Below, piece after piece: positions 20,270-29,868 of a stretch of 64,000 nucleotides of DNA (position 1 is its first letter; each line of letters begins with the position of its first letter). Both the position numbers and the translations under genes were made by a program. Origin of the DNA: Pseudomonas corrugata (GTDB lineage Bacteria > Pseudomonadota > Gammaproteobacteria > Pseudomonadales > Pseudomonadaceae); contig NZ_LHVK01000008.1 of NCBI RefSeq assembly GCF_001269905.1, positions 516,526 through 580,525 on the forward strand, read 5' to 3'. The notes below the pieces were generated by a model. That model saw only the letters and a program-made list of their open reading frames with translations. It had not been told where the DNA came from and made no database searches.

Positions 20270-22516
20270 ATGGTACAGGTGAGAGCACACCAGCCGATCA
20301 ACACCGACGGCAGTATCAATCTCGAGGCTTGGCTCGATCACGCGGTCAGTATCGACATGGCACTGGATCGCAAAGCCTTGAAGGAAGCCTGCGAGTTCGC
20401 TCGTGAGGCGGAGCAGCAGCACAACGCAGCGAAGAACCTCTGGGCCGAAGGTACGTCGAGTTTTCAGACGGGCCTGGAGATCGCCGAGATCCTCGCCGAC
20501 CTCAAGCTCGACCAGGATTCGCTGGTAGCCGCCGTGCTGTACCGTGGCGTGCGCGAAGGCCAGATCCAGCTGTCGGTGGTCAGCCAGCGCTTCGGCGCGG
20601 TGGTGGCCAAGCTGATCGATGGCGTGCTGCGCATGGCGGCCATCAGCGCCAGCCTCAGTCCGCGTCATTCCATGGTCCTGGGTACCCAGGGCCAGGTGGA
20701 AAACCTGCGCAAGATGCTCGTGGCCATGGTCGACGACGTGCGCGTTGCGCTGATCAAGCTGGCCGAGCGCACTTGCGCGATCCGCGCGGTGAAAGCCGCC
20801 GACGACGAAAAACGCAATCGTGTCGCCCGGGAGGTGTTCGACATCTATGCCCCCCTGGCTCACCGTTTGGGCATCGGTCATATCAAGTGGGAGCTGGAGG
20901 ATTTGTCCTTCCGCTACCTGGAACCGGATCAGTACAAACAAATCGCCAAGCTGCTGCATGAGCGGCGCCTGGACCGCGAGCGCTTCATCACCGACGTGAT
21001 GACCCAACTGCGGGAAGAACTGCAGGCCACGGGCGTGGAGGCCGACATCAGCGGCCGGGCCAAGCACATCTATTCGATCTGGCGCAAAATGCAGCGCAAG
21101 GGTCTGGAGTTCAGCCAGATCTATGACGTGCGCGCCGTTCGCGTGCTGGTCCCGGAAATGCGCGACTGCTACACCGCGCTGGGGATCGTCCATACCTTGT
21201 GGCGGCACATTCCGAAGGAGTTCGACGACTACATCGCCAACCCCAAGGAAAATGGCTATCGCTCGCTACACACCGCGGTGATCGGTCCCGAGGGCAAGGT
21301 GCTGGAAGTGCAGATCCGCACCCACGCCATGCACGAGGAAGCCGAGCTGGGTGTCTGCGCCCACTGGAAATACAAGGGCACCGACGTCAAGTCCGGGTCC
21401 AACCACTACGAAGAGAAAATCTCCTGGCTGCGCCAGGTGCTCGAATGGCACGAGGAACTGGGCGACATCGGTGGCCTGGCGGAACAGCTGCGGGTGGATA
21501 TCGAGCCGGACCGGGTCTACATCTTCACCCCTGACGGCCACGCCATCGACCTGCCCAAGGGCGCGACGCCGCTGGACTTCGCCTACCGGGTCCACACCGA
21601 GATCGGCCACAACTGCCGTGGTGCCAAGATCAACGGGCGGATCGTGCCGCTCAACTACAGTCTGCAGACCGGTGAGCAGGTCGAGATCATCACCAGCAAG
21701 CACGGTACGCCGAGCCGCGACTGGCTGAACCCGAACCTGGGCTACATCACCACCTCCCGGGCGCGGGCGAAAATCGTCCACTGGTTCAAGTTGCAGGCCC
21801 GCGACCAGAACGTCGCCGCCGGCAAGACCCTGATCGAGCGCGAACTCAGTCGCCTGGGCCTGCCGCAGGTGGATTTCGACAAGCTGGCCGAAAAGGCCAA
21901 CATGAAAACCGCCGAGGACATGTTCGCCGCCCTTGGGGCCGGCGACCTGCGCCTGGCGCAACTGGTCAACCTGGCCCAGCAACTGGTGGAGCCGGAGCGG
22001 GGCAACGAACAACTGGAGCTGATCCCACGCAAGGCCACCGGCTACAAACCGGGCAAGCGCGGCGATATACAGATCCAGGGCGTGGGCAACCTGATGACCC
22101 AGATGGCCGGTTGCTGCCAGCCGTTGCCGGGGGATGCGATCGTCGGCTACATCACCCAGGGGCGTGGCGTGAGCATTCACCGCCAGGACTGTGCCTCGGT
22201 GCTGCAACTGGCCGGTCGCGAACCCGAGCGGATCATCCAGGTCAGTTGGGGGCCGGTGCCGGTGCTCACCTATCCGGTGGACATCGTCATCCGCGCCTAC
22301 GACCGCTCCGGGCTGCTGCGGGACGTGTCCCAGGTGCTGCTGAACGAGCGCATCAACGTGCTGGCGGTCAACACCCGCTCGAACAAGGAAGACAACACCG
22401 CGCTGATGTCCCTGACCATCGAGATTCCGGGGCTGGATGCGCTGGGACGGTTGTTGGGGCGGATCTCCCAGTTGCCGAACATCATCGAGACCCGGCGTAA
22501 CCGGACGCCGGGTTAA
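20270..22516 (+). CDS. relA: (p)ppGpp synthetase RelA
   Basis: The product has 748 residues. It has a degenerate HD hydrolase domain at the N-terminus, the synthetase domain with IYDVRAVRVLV and EFDDYIANPKENGYRSLHTA, a TGS domain (VYIFTPDGHAIDLPKGATPLDFAYRVHTEIG), a zinc-finger helical part (MAGCCQPLPGD) and a C-terminal ACT domain. The EFDD signature and the lost HD motif mark it as synthesis-only RelA rather than SpoT. It binds stalled ribosomes. The leader of 100 bp after rlmD has AAGG before the ATG; a shared transcript with rlmD is possible. Confidence 0.96.
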   Translation: MVQVRAHQPINTDGSINLEAWLDHAVSIDMALDRKALKEACEFAREAEQQHNAAKNLWAEGTSSFQTGLEIAEILADLKLDQDSLVAAVLYRGVREGQIQLSVVSQRFGAVVAKLIDGVLRMAAISASLSPRHSMVLGTQGQVENLRKMLVAMVDDVRVALIKLAERTCAIRAVKAADDEKRNRVAREVFDIYAPLAHRLGIGHIKWELEDLSFRYLEPDQYKQIAKLLHERRLDRERFITDVMTQLREELQATGVEADISGRAKHIYSIWRKMQRKGLEFSQIYDVRAVRVLVPEMRDCYTALGIVHTLWRHIPKEFDDYIANPKENGYRSLHTAVIGPEGKVLEVQIRTHAMHEEAELGVCAHWKYKGTDVKSGSNHYEEKISWLRQVLEWHEELGDIGGLAEQLRVDIEPDRVYIFTPDGHAIDLPKGATPLDFAYRVHTEIGHNCRGAKINGRIVPLNYSLQTGEQVEIITSKHGTPSRDWLNPNLGYITTSRARAKIVHWFKLQARDQNVAAGKTLIERELSRLGLPQVDFDKLAEKANMKTAEDMFAALGAGDLRLAQLVNLAQQLVEPERGNEQLELIPRKATGYKPGKRGDIQIQGVGNLMTQMAGCCQPLPGDAIVGYITQGRGVSIHRQDCASVLQLAGREPERIIQVSWGPVPVLTYPVDIVIRAYDRSGLLRDVSQVLLNERINVLAVNTRSNKEDNTALMSLTIEIPGLDALGRLLGRISQLPNIIETRRNRTPG

Positions 22517-22545
22517 GCGCAGTCAAAAAATGTGGAAGCAAGCGG

Positions 22546-22653
22546 GTGGGAGCAAAGCTTGCTCGCGATAACGGGGTTTCAGTCAGCATTCATGTTGTTG
22601 GCCAGACCGCCATCGCGAGCGAGCTTTGCTCCCACAGGCTCGCTCCCACAGGG
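22546..22653. repeat. REP pair, GGGAGCAAAGCTTGC variant
   Basis: GGTGGGAGCAAAGCTTGC and its inverse GCGAGCTTTGCTCCCAC are followed by an extra half-copy AGGCTCGCTCCCACAGGG, so three half-elements. It lies between relA and mazG and ends 23 bp before the mazG start. Confidence 0.87.
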
Positions 22654-22675
22654 TTTTGTGTGACGAGATGGATTT

Positions 22676-23509
22676 ATGTATAGCCTTGAAGACCTGCTCC
22701 ACCTGATGAGCCGCCTGCGGGATCCGCAGTACGGTTGCCCGTGGGACATCAAGCAGACCTGGGAGACGATTGTCCCCCATACCCTGGAGGAAGCCTACGA
22801 AGTGGCCGATGCGATCGAGCGCGGTGACTTCGATCATGTGCAGGGTGAGTTGGGCGATCTGCTGTTCCAGGTGGTGTATTACAGCCAGTTGGCCCGGGAA
22901 GAAAACCGCTTTGAATTTGCCGGCGTGGTCGACAGCATCACCCGCAAGCTGATCCGTCGTCATCCCCATGTGTTTCCTACCGGCGACCTGTACGCGCCGC
23001 TGGATGTGCCGCGCCTGAGCGAAGAGCAGGTCAAGCAGCGCTGGGAGGAAATCAAGGCCGAGGAGCGGGCCGAGAAGTCCGCCGCGCCGCTGCAGTTGTC
23101 GCTGCTCGACGATGTGCCTGGCGCATTGCCGGCGCTGTCCCGTTCGGCCAAATTGCAGAAGCGTGCCGGACAGGTCGGTTTCGATTGGCCGGACGCCTTG
23201 CCGGTGCTCGACAAGGTTCGGGAAGAGCTGGATGAAGTGCTCGAAGCCATGGCGGAAAACGATCAGGCGGCAGTCACCGACGAGATCGGTGATCTGCTGT
23301 TTTCGGTCGTCAACCTGGCCCGGCACCTCAAGGTCGATCCGGAAGGCGCACTGCGTGGCGCCAATGCCAAGTTCGAGCGACGTTTCCGATTTATCGAACA
23401 GGCATTGCGCGACACCCACCTTCCCATGGAAGATTGCACCCTCGAAGAGTTGGACGCCTTGTGGGGCGAAGCCAAACGTCAGGAAAAGAATTTGCCCAGC
23501 TGCGGCTGA
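22676..23509 (+). CDS. mazG: nucleoside triphosphate pyrophosphohydrolase MazG
   Basis: The product has 277 residues with two MazG domains: GCPWDIKQTWETIVPHTLEEAYEVADAI...GELGDLLFQVVYYSQLA in the N-half, and EELDEVLEAMAENDQAAVTDEIGDLLFSVVNLARHL in the C-half. The EExxE and ExxD motifs bind Mg2+. It hydrolyses NTPs to NMPs and PPi and is functionally linked to relA in stress control. A REP sits directly upstream, so its own promoter, if any, must be very short. Confidence 0.94.
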   Translation: MYSLEDLLHLMSRLRDPQYGCPWDIKQTWETIVPHTLEEAYEVADAIERGDFDHVQGELGDLLFQVVYYSQLAREENRFEFAGVVDSITRKLIRRHPHVFPTGDLYAPLDVPRLSEEQVKQRWEEIKAEERAEKSAAPLQLSLLDDVPGALPALSRSAKLQKRAGQVGFDWPDALPVLDKVREELDEVLEAMAENDQAAVTDEIGDLLFSVVNLARHLKVDPEGALRGANAKFERRFRFIEQALRDTHLPMEDCTLEELDALWGEAKRQEKNLPSCG

Positions 23510-23535
23510 GGCCGTTGCCTAAGTGAGTAAGCACC

Positions 23536-24075
23536 ATGAGCCTTTCCCTTCGCGACCAGTTGCTCAAAGCAGGGCTGGTCAACCAAAAGCAGGTCAAGCA
23601 GGTCGGCAAGGACAAGCAGAAGCAGCAGCGCCTGGCCCATAAAGGCCAGATCGAACTGGATGACTCCCAGCAGCGCGCCGCCCAGGAAGCCATGGCCGAG
23701 AAGGCCCGGCGCGACCAGGAACTCAACCGTCAGCAACAGGAGAAGGCCGAGCAGAAGGCCCGTGCCGCGCAGATCAAGCAATTGATCGAAGTGTCGCGCC
23801 TGCCAAAGTTGACCACTGAGGATTACTACAACTTCGTCGACGACAAGAAGGTCAAGCGTATCTCGGTAAACACTCTGATGCGCAACAAGCTGAGCAGCGG
23901 CTCGCTGGCGATCGTCCACCATGCCGGCGGCTACGAAGTGATCCCGCGTGAGGCCGCCTTGAAGATCCAGGAGCGAGACCCCAAGCGCATCGTCCAGCTC
24001 AATACCCAGACCGAAGAAGTGGATGCCGACGATCCGTATGCGGCGTATCAGATTCCTGATGATTTGATGTGGTAA
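23536..24075 (+). CDS. DUF2058 protein (YaiL-like)
   Basis: The product has 179 residues. MSLSLRDQLLKAGLVNQKQVKQVGKDKQKQQ, then a long Lys/Gln/Arg/Glu-rich helical stretch (about 20-80) and the conserved C-terminal half EDYYNFVDDKKVKRISVN...SGSLAIVHHAGGYEVIPREAALKI fit DUF2058. Family members are called nucleoprotein or polyprenol-associated on weak evidence; the function is unknown. It follows mazG by 26 bp and is probably in the same transcript. Confidence 0.85.
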   Translation: MSLSLRDQLLKAGLVNQKQVKQVGKDKQKQQRLAHKGQIELDDSQQRAAQEAMAEKARRDQELNRQQQEKAEQKARAAQIKQLIEVSRLPKLTTEDYYNFVDDKKVKRISVNTLMRNKLSSGSLAIVHHAGGYEVIPREAALKIQERDPKRIVQLNTQTEEVDADDPYAAYQIPDDLMW

Positions 24076-24110
24076 ACCTGGCGCAATGCCGGTGAGCTAA
24101 ACCCAAAATC

Positions 24111-24206
24111 CTGTGGGAGCCGAGCTTGCTCGCGATGGCGGCGTATCAGTCAGCAAACGTATCGACTGACATACCGCCATCGCGAGCAAGCTCGGCTCCC
24201 ACAGGG
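24111..24206. repeat. REP pair, GTGGGAGCCGAGCTTGC variant
   Basis: CTGTGGGAGCCGAGCTTGCT and its inverse surround a spacer that itself holds a near-palindrome. It lies between convergent genes. Confidence 0.88.
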
Positions 24207-24216
24207 GGCTACAGGG

Positions 24217-24423
24217 TCAGCGTTGTTCTTGGGATTCTGTTGTCTCATGGGTACGCTGGCTTTCCTCGCGCTCCAACTCGGCCTTGTAGCGGTAGGCCTC
24301 CGTCTCGGAGTGGAACATCCCTACCAGTAGATCCTGTTGACGCACATCCCAGATCTGAATGCCGGCGGCAATGGCTTCGTGAGACATGTGGGCATCATCG
24401 CGTTCATTTACTTTCACAGTCAT
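24217..24423 (-). CDS. small hypothetical protein
   Basis: The product has 68 residues: MTVKVNERDDAHMSHEAIAA, IQIWDVRQQDLLVGMFHSETEAYRYKAELEREE, then a polar tail. GGAG lies 8 bp before ATG 24423; an earlier in-frame ATG (24456) lacks a good ribosome site. It has no membrane segment or recognisable motif. I believe similar small proteins exist across Pseudomonas, but no function is known. It is a lone gene. Confidence 0.7.
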   Translation of the reverse strand: MTVKVNERDDAHMSHEAIAAGIQIWDVRQQDLLVGMFHSETEAYRYKAELEREESQRTHETTESQEQR

Positions 24424-24676
24424 CTTGCAAACTCCAATCTCTGTCATCTGCAGCAAGGCGTGTGCAGGACTTTGTTATAGGTTTGGATAGTCTGCTAAGT
24501 AAATGCCCTGGTCGATTAAGAAGTTTTCATGAAAATCGCAACCATCCCCCAGGCCGGGTAGGGCGCGGCGTTTGGTCGCAGGGAGGGGTTCATGAAAAAG
24601 GTTTCATGTGGAAGAAACCACTCTTGAGTAATGCAGCCTTGCTCCCACAGAGCTCCCACAGAGTCGAAATCCAGGC

Positions 24677-24709
24677 AAAAAGAAGCCCCGCACTGGCGGG
24701 GCTTCTTTT
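24677..24709 (-). terminator. intrinsic terminator of the DUF3108 gene
   Basis: GAAGCCCCG-CACTGG-CGGGGCTTC flanked by A and T runs on both sides, 12 bp past the stop. It can work in both directions. Confidence 0.9.
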
Positions 24710-24720
24710 GTTCGCATCGA

Positions 24721-25434
24721 TCAGCTGCCTTTCACGGCCTTGCCGTTGACCGTGCCGTCCAGGAGCATGATGTTGTACTCCTTGCCGTCAGTCTCGACCT
24801 GTTGCAGGCGGACCAGCAGGTAGTCCCAGTCCTTGGCGAACCAGAGTACGGTGGTGCGTTTGCTCTGTGTCGGATCGCGGACCCGCTCGACCTTGATCGC
24901 GTCGATCCGGCCGGCCTTGGTGTCGACCTTTTCCGAGCCCAGCACGCGGAAGTCATAGGTGTCGACTTCTCCGTCATCGACGACCTGATAGCTCATGCTT
25001 TTCTTGCCTGCCGCGACGTCGTGCTGCAGGGCCAGCTGATAAGTGGATTTATCGACCATGCCACGGTTCAGCGGCAATTTCACCGCGTCACCGCGGTCGG
25101 TGCCGGTGACCATCTTCGTGCTCCAGTCGAAGTCCAGGTCGGCCTTCTTGGCCTTGCCCAGGCCACCGCGTTCGAAGTGGTAGGACTGCGGCAGCAGCGT
25201 GTCCTTGTCCAGGGTCAGGGTGCTTTCTTCCGTCAGGCTGGCAATAATCATCGACGCCTTGAAGCTCAGCTTCCAGGTGCCGTTGGCCTCCTTGGTCAGG
25301 CTGCGCTCGGCGGTGCCGCTCATGGGCAGCTGTTTCCAGTCGGCGGTGTAGCTTGCGGAGAACGGTTGAAGGTCTGAAGCCTGTGCCAGGGGCAAGGCAA
25401 GCAGAGCGCAGGCGAAGAGCAGGGCGCGACGCAT
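24721..25434 (-). CDS. DUF3108 periplasmic protein
   Basis: The product has 237 residues with a Sec signal (MRRALLFACALLALPLAQA). The mature part (LQPFSASYTADWKQLPMSGTAERSL, AGRIDAIKVERVR, WFAKDWDYLLVRLQQVETDGKEYNIMLLDGTVNGKAV) fits the beta-rich DUF3108 family, whose role is unknown. It directly follows purN on the same strand (8-bp gap) and ends in a strong terminator, so it is the last gene of purM-purN-DUF3108. Confidence 0.87.
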   Translation of the reverse strand: MRRALLFACALLALPLAQASDLQPFSASYTADWKQLPMSGTAERSLTKEANGTWKLSFKASMIIASLTEESTLTLDKDTLLPQSYHFERGGLGKAKKADLDFDWSTKMVTGTDRGDAVKLPLNRGMVDKSTYQLALQHDVAAGKKSMSYQVVDDGEVDTYDFRVLGSEKVDTKAGRIDAIKVERVRDPTQSKRTTVLWFAKDWDYLLVRLQQVETDGKEYNIMLLDGTVNGKAVKGS

Positions 25435-25442
25435 AATATCTC

Positions 25443-26093
25443 CTAGTGTCGAATCAAATGGCCGCTGGCGGCGAGCAACTGGCCGTCCAGCAAGGCACCA
25501 CGATCGTCGAGGGTCAGCCGTCCTTCGGCAAACCAACGTACGGCCATCGGGTAGATCTGGTGTTCCCTGGCGTGAACCCGTTGCGCCAGGCTTTGCGGCG
25601 TGTCGTGCAACTCTACCGGTATTACTGCCTGTACGACCAGTGGTCCGCCATCGAGTTCCTCGGTGACAAAGTGTACCGAGCAGCCATGCTCGGTGTCTCC
25701 GGCCTCCAGCGCGCGCTGGTGAGTATGTAACCCTTTGTATTTGGGCAGCAGCGATGGGTGGATATTGAACAGGCGGCCCTGATAGTGGCGCACGAAGCCG
25801 GCGCTGAGGATGCGCATGAAGCCGGCCAGGACCACCAGTTGGGGATTGAAGGCGTCGATCTGTTCGATCAGCGCGGCGTCGAAGGCTTCGCGGTCATCGA
25901 ACGCCTTGTGGTCCAGGACGCGGGTTTCGATGCCCGCGTCCGTGGCGCGTTGCAAGCCGTAGGCATCGGCGCGGTTGGAAATCACTGCGCGGATACGGAC
26001 CGGGCTGTCGCCGGTCCGCGTGCTGTCGATCAGCGCCTGCAAGTTACTGCCGGTGCCGGACAGTAGCACCACGACGTCACAGGTTGCAGGCAT
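25443..26093 (-). CDS. purN: phosphoribosylglycinamide formyltransferase PurN
   Basis: The product has 216 residues. It shows VVLLSGTGSNLQALID for GAR binding, the catalytic Asn-His pair in NIHPSLLPKYKGLHTHQRAL and the Asp in EELDGGPLVVQ. It transfers formyl from 10-formyl-THF to GAR in purine synthesis. The start is either ATG 26093 (after AGGA) or ATG 26105, which overlaps the purM stop (TGATG) and adds four residues; the first is chosen for its ribosome site. It is co-transcribed after purM. Confidence 0.95.
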   Translation of the reverse strand: MPATCDVVVLLSGTGSNLQALIDSTRTGDSPVRIRAVISNRADAYGLQRATDAGIETRVLDHKAFDDREAFDAALIEQIDAFNPQLVVLAGFMRILSAGFVRHYQGRLFNIHPSLLPKYKGLHTHQRALEAGDTEHGCSVHFVTEELDGGPLVVQAVIPVELHDTPQSLAQRVHAREHQIYPMAVRWFAEGRLTLDDRGALLDGQLLAASGHLIRH

Positions 26094-26104
26094 GTTTTCC
26101 TGCA

Positions 26105-27163
26105 TCAGTGAGCCTTGAGGTTTTTCAGTTCGACCTGGGCAGCGCCTTCGGCCGCGGTTGCGATCTGGCCGATGACCCAAGGCTGTTCGCCCGCTTCACG
26201 CAGCACGTTCAATGCGGTCTCGACGTGCTCCTGAGCCACGCAGATCACCATGCCCACGCCGCAGTTCAATACGCGGTGCATTTCGGTTTCGTCGACGTTG
26301 CCTTGCTCTTGCAGCCAGTCGAACACCGCCGGGCGGGTCCAGCTTGCCACGTCGACCACCGCCTGGGCGCCTTTTGGCAGGACGCGCGGGATGTTGTCCA
26401 GCAGGCCGCCGCCGGTGATGTGGGCCATGGCCTTGACGGCGCCGGTGTCCTTGATCAGCTTGAGCAGCGGCTTGACGTAGATGCGGGTCGGGGCCATCAG
26501 CAGGTCGGTGAGGGGCTTGCCGTCGAGCTGGATGTTTTCGATGTCGGCGCCGGACACTTCGATGATCTTGCGGATCAGCGAGTAGCCGTTGGAGTGCGGG
26601 CCGGAGGACGGCAGGGCGAGCAGGGCATCGCCGGTGGCGACTTTCGAGCCATCGATGATCTCGGCCTTTTCCACGACGCCGACGCAGAAGCCGGCCAGGT
26701 CGTAGTCTTCGCCTTCGTACATGCCTGGCATCTCAGCGGTTTCGCCGCCGACCAGGGAGCAGCCGGACAGTTCGCAGCCGGCACCGATGCCGGTCACGAC
26801 CTGGGCGGCGGTGTCGACGTTCAGCTTGCCGGTGGCGTAGTAGTCGAGGAAGAACAACGGCTCGGCACCGCAGACCACCAGGTCGTTCACGCACATGGCC
26901 ACCAGGTCGATGCCGATGCTGTCGTGTTTGTTCAGGTTCAGCGCCAGGCGCAGCTTGGTGCCTACGCCGTCGGTGCCCGAGACCAGCACCGGTTGCTTGT
27001 AGCCGGCCGGGATCTCGCAGAGGGCGCCGAAACCGCCCAGGCCGCCCATGACTTCCGGGCGCGCAGTGCGCTTGGCGACGCTCTTGATGCGTTCGACCAA
27101 TGCTTCACCGGCGTCGATGTCTACACCGGCGTCCTTGTAGCTCAGGGAGGGTTGCTTGCTCAT
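26105..27163 (-). CDS. purM: phosphoribosylformylglycinamidine cyclo-ligase PurM
   Basis: The product has 352 residues. [19 protein letters not shown], the ATP loop [27 protein letters not shown] and [17 protein letters not shown] are the family motifs. It closes the imidazole ring (AIR synthetase) in purine biosynthesis. It is the first gene of the unit and is transcribed from the 365-bp region shared with the divergent DUF2066 gene. Confidence 0.97.
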   Translation of the reverse strand: MSKQPSLSYKDAGVDIDAGEALVERIKSVAKRTARPEVMGGLGGFGALCEIPAGYKQPVLVSGTDGVGTKLRLALNLNKHDSIGIDLVAMCVNDLVVCGAEPLFFLDYYATGKLNVDTAAQVVTGIGAGCELSGCSLVGGETAEMPGMYEGEDYDLAGFCVGVVEKAEIIDGSKVATGDALLALPSSGPHSNGYSLIRKIIEVSGADIENIQLDGKPLTDLLMAPTRIYVKPLLKLIKDTGAVKAMAHITGGGLLDNIPRVLPKGAQAVVDVASWTRPAVFDWLQEQGNVDETEMHRVLNCGVGMVICVAQEHVETALNVLREAGEQPWVIGQIATAAEGAAQVELKNLKAH

Positions 27164-27528
27164 GATCCAGGCCTTTAGGGGGGATTTCTGGGTAACGACC
27201 GATCGCCGGGGCCATTGAATAACCGTTGTACGAATTATTCCGGGTGCCCGGCCATTGCCGGTCTGCGAAGGCGCGCGATTTTATCAGGCTTGTGGGGCAG
27301 CGGCCATCCTCGCGCCGACGGGCAGGGACATATCCGAGGAAAAAAACCGATATTTCTTCTGTTGGTGCTGCGCGGTGCGCCTGTATAAGGTGTAGCGGTA
27401 ACCGGCTATGGTTATGCGGTGCGAAACTTCCATCGGGTGTGTGAATGTTTTGCCAGGTGCTGTGGTCACAGCCATGCCCAGTTTTCTTCACACGGCTTGT
27501 TCCAGCCGTTTATGTCCGGGAATCTTCC
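27164..27528. other. 365-bp divergent intergenic region
   Basis: It must hold the promoters of purM and the DUF2066 gene. I see no REP, no strong inverted repeat, no PurR-like palindrome and no convincing ORF. The frame of the DUF2066 gene is open from 27445 but without a signal peptide at that start. Confidence 0.6.
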
Positions 27529-28584
27529 ATGCGTCTGTTCAAATTCTTATCCATAGGCTGCTTGTCGCTGATCAGCCTGGCGAGTCATGCCGAAACCCTG
27601 AATGGCCTCTATCAAGTGCTCGAACCGGTGAGCAACCAGACGCCGGAAGAGCGTAACCAGGCGACACTGCGCGCATTGGATACACTGGTGCTGCGTCTGA
27701 CCGGCGACGCCAAGGCCGCACAGAACCCGGGGCTGGCGGCGATCCGCAAGGACCCGCAGCAGATCATTCTTCAATATGGCTACGACGCCGGTCCTCCGGA
27801 AAGCCTCAAGGTCGACTTCGATCCGGCAAGCACCGACCGGGCCTTGCGTTCGGCGGGGCTGTCGCTGTGGGGCGTGAATCGGCCGTCGATCCTGGGCTGG
27901 TGGCTCAACGACTCGGCCGAAGGCTCCAGCCTGGTGGGCGATGGTCAGTCCAGCGCCACGCCGCTGCGCCGTGCCGCCCAGCACCGGGGCCTGGCGCTGC
28001 ACTTGCCGCTGGCGGACTTGAGCGAACAGATCGTTGCCACCGCGCCGAACCTGGAAGGCAGTGATCCGGCGCCGTTGCACGATGCCTCGGAGCGATACGC
28101 GGCGGATGCCTTGCTGGCGGTCCACGCCAAGGAAGAGGGCAGCCAGTGGCGCGGGACCTGGCGTCTGTGGCTGGGCGACCAGCGCGAGCAGGGCACGGCT
28201 CAGGGTGCCGATCAGGCTGCGCTGGCTGATGCGGTGATGCTGGCGGTAAGTCAGCGCCTGGCGCCGCGCTTCGTGGCCAAGCCGGGCGTGGCTACCGAGC
28301 AGTTGCTGGAAGTGCAAGGTATGAATCTCGAGCGTTATGCCGCCCTTGGGCGCTTGCTCGAGCCGTTCGGTGGGCAGGTGCAGCGGGTCGAAGGTGACCG
28401 GATCGTCTATCGGGTCAACGGCAGCGCGGAGCAACTGAAGGCGCAACTGGCCCTGGAGAAACTGCAGGAAATTCCCGCCGGTGAAGCGGTCGCTCCGGTG
28501 CCTGCGATGCCGCCGGCCGTCGATGGAGTGGCCCCGGCAGCACCGGCGCCTGCGCCGACGGCCAGTCTGCGGTTCCGCTGGTAG
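27529..28584 (+). CDS. DUF2066 exported protein
   Basis: The product has 351 residues with a signal peptide ending LASHA. The N-terminal half (LNGLYQVLEPVSNQTPEERNQATLRALDTLVLRLTGD and QFGYDAGP-like IILQYGYDAGPPESLKVDF) is typical of DUF2066. The tail is rich in Pro and Ala (PVPAMPPAVDGVAPAAPAPAP), probably disordered. The function is unknown; the gene regularly precedes the perM-like and hda genes in Pseudomonas. Start at ATG 27529 places the signal peptide at the N-terminus. Confidence 0.85.
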   Translation: MRLFKFLSIGCLSLISLASHAETLNGLYQVLEPVSNQTPEERNQATLRALDTLVLRLTGDAKAAQNPGLAAIRKDPQQIILQYGYDAGPPESLKVDFDPASTDRALRSAGLSLWGVNRPSILGWWLNDSAEGSSLVGDGQSSATPLRRAAQHRGLALHLPLADLSEQIVATAPNLEGSDPAPLHDASERYAADALLAVHAKEEGSQWRGTWRLWLGDQREQGTAQGADQAALADAVMLAVSQRLAPRFVAKPGVATEQLLEVQGMNLERYAALGRLLEPFGGQVQRVEGDRIVYRVNGSAEQLKAQLALEKLQEIPAGEAVAPVPAMPPAVDGVAPAAPAPAPTASLRFRW

Positions 28585-28616
28585 TTTTTCTTTCTTTATA
28601 TAGCTGGGAGTGGTTC

Positions 28617-29690
28617 ATGGGCGATACGCGGCGTTGGTTCTGGTTGGGCGGGGTTGCCCTGCTGTTCGCGTTTATCTATCTGCTGCATCCGATTCTGACG
28701 CCGTTCCTGGTTGCGCTGCTGCTGGCTTATCTGTTTGACCCGGTGGTGGATCGCCTTGAAAAGCTCGGCCTGTCGAGAACCTGGGGCGTGGTGGCGGTAT
28801 TTACCCTGTTCACTTTGATTGTCAGCGCCCTGTTGCTGGTGTTGATACCGATGCTCGCCAAACAGTTGCTGCGTCTCTACGAGTTGGCACCGCAGATGCT
28901 CGACTGGTTGCAGCACACGGCGGTGCCGTGGGTGCAATCGAAACTGGGCTTGGCTGACGGTTTCTGGAAGTTCGACAAGGTCAAGGCGGCCATCAGCGCG
29001 CACATGGGTCAGACCACCGACATTGTCGGCATCGTGCTGAGCCGGGCCACCGCCTCGGGCCTGGCGTTGATCGGTTGGCTGGCCAACCTGGTGCTGATTC
29101 CGGTCGTGAGTTTCTACCTGCTGCGGGACTGGGATTTGATGATGGCCAAGATCCGCAGCCTGCTGCCCCGTCACCGGGAAGATCGCATCGTGACCCTGGC
29201 CGGTGAGTGCCACGAAGTGCTCGGTGCCTTTGTGCGCGGGCAGTTGCTGGTGATGGTGGCGCTGGGCTTCATCTATGCGGCGGGGTTGATGCTGGTAGGG
29301 CTGGAGCTGGGGCTCTTGATCGGCATGATCGCCGGGTTGGCCGCCATCGTTCCGTACATGGGGTTCGTGATCGGGATAGGCGCGGCGTTGATCGCAGGGC
29401 TGTTTCAGTTTGGCGGTGATCTCTACCCCATGGTCGGCATCGTGGCGGTATTCATGGTCGGCCAGGCCCTGGAGGGCATGGTGCTGACGCCGTTACTGGT
29501 GGGGGATCGCATCGGCCTGCATCCGGTTGCGGTGATCTTCGCGATCCTGGCGGGCGGCGAGTTGTTCGGCTTCACCGGGATCCTGGTGGCGCTGCCGGTC
29601 GCGGCGGTGATCATGGTGCTGGTGCGTCATGTACATGATCTGTACAAGGATTCGGATATCTACAGCGGCGTCGAAGACCCCGAGCTGTAG
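28617..29690 (+). CDS. AI-2E/PerM family permease
   Basis: The product has 357 residues and about 7-8 membrane helices, with the family features HPILTPFLVALLLAYLFDPVVDRLEK near the N-terminus, FYLLRDWDLMMAKIRSLLP in the middle and GIAALVPYMG-like GLAAIVPYMGFVIGIGAAL, then GHALEG-like VGQALEGMVLTPLLVGDRIGLHPVAVIF. The transported substrate of this family is unproven in most cases. It lies 32 bp after the DUF2066 gene and before hda. Confidence 0.9.
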   Translation: MGDTRRWFWLGGVALLFAFIYLLHPILTPFLVALLLAYLFDPVVDRLEKLGLSRTWGVVAVFTLFTLIVSALLLVLIPMLAKQLLRLYELAPQMLDWLQHTAVPWVQSKLGLADGFWKFDKVKAAISAHMGQTTDIVGIVLSRATASGLALIGWLANLVLIPVVSFYLLRDWDLMMAKIRSLLPRHREDRIVTLAGECHEVLGAFVRGQLLVMVALGFIYAAGLMLVGLELGLLIGMIAGLAAIVPYMGFVIGIGAALIAGLFQFGGDLYPMVGIVAVFMVGQALEGMVLTPLLVGDRIGLHPVAVIFAILAGGELFGFTGILVALPVAAVIMVLVRHVHDLYKDSDIYSGVEDPEL

Positions 29691-29868
29691 GAGGCAGCAG
29701 CGTGATGCGTGCCCTGGCGCCAGGGAAATGGTCGTTCCGCCGTCCTGACACTGCAAACCTTTGATTTTGCTCGTGGTCCGGCGCATTGTGCGGTCCGCGT
29801 CACGGGTATAGACTTTGCAAACTTTACACAGAGGCCACTCACGGTTCCTTTGGAGCTGTCCAGCCAGC

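Noticed and set aside
24424..24676. Tiny ORF MKKVSCGRNHS near 24591
   Set aside because: Eleven codons without a ribosome site or context; nothing supports translation.
24126..24749. 207-codon ORF on the plus strand
   Set aside because: It starts in a REP, crosses the small minus-strand gene and the terminator, and shows no protein-like features.
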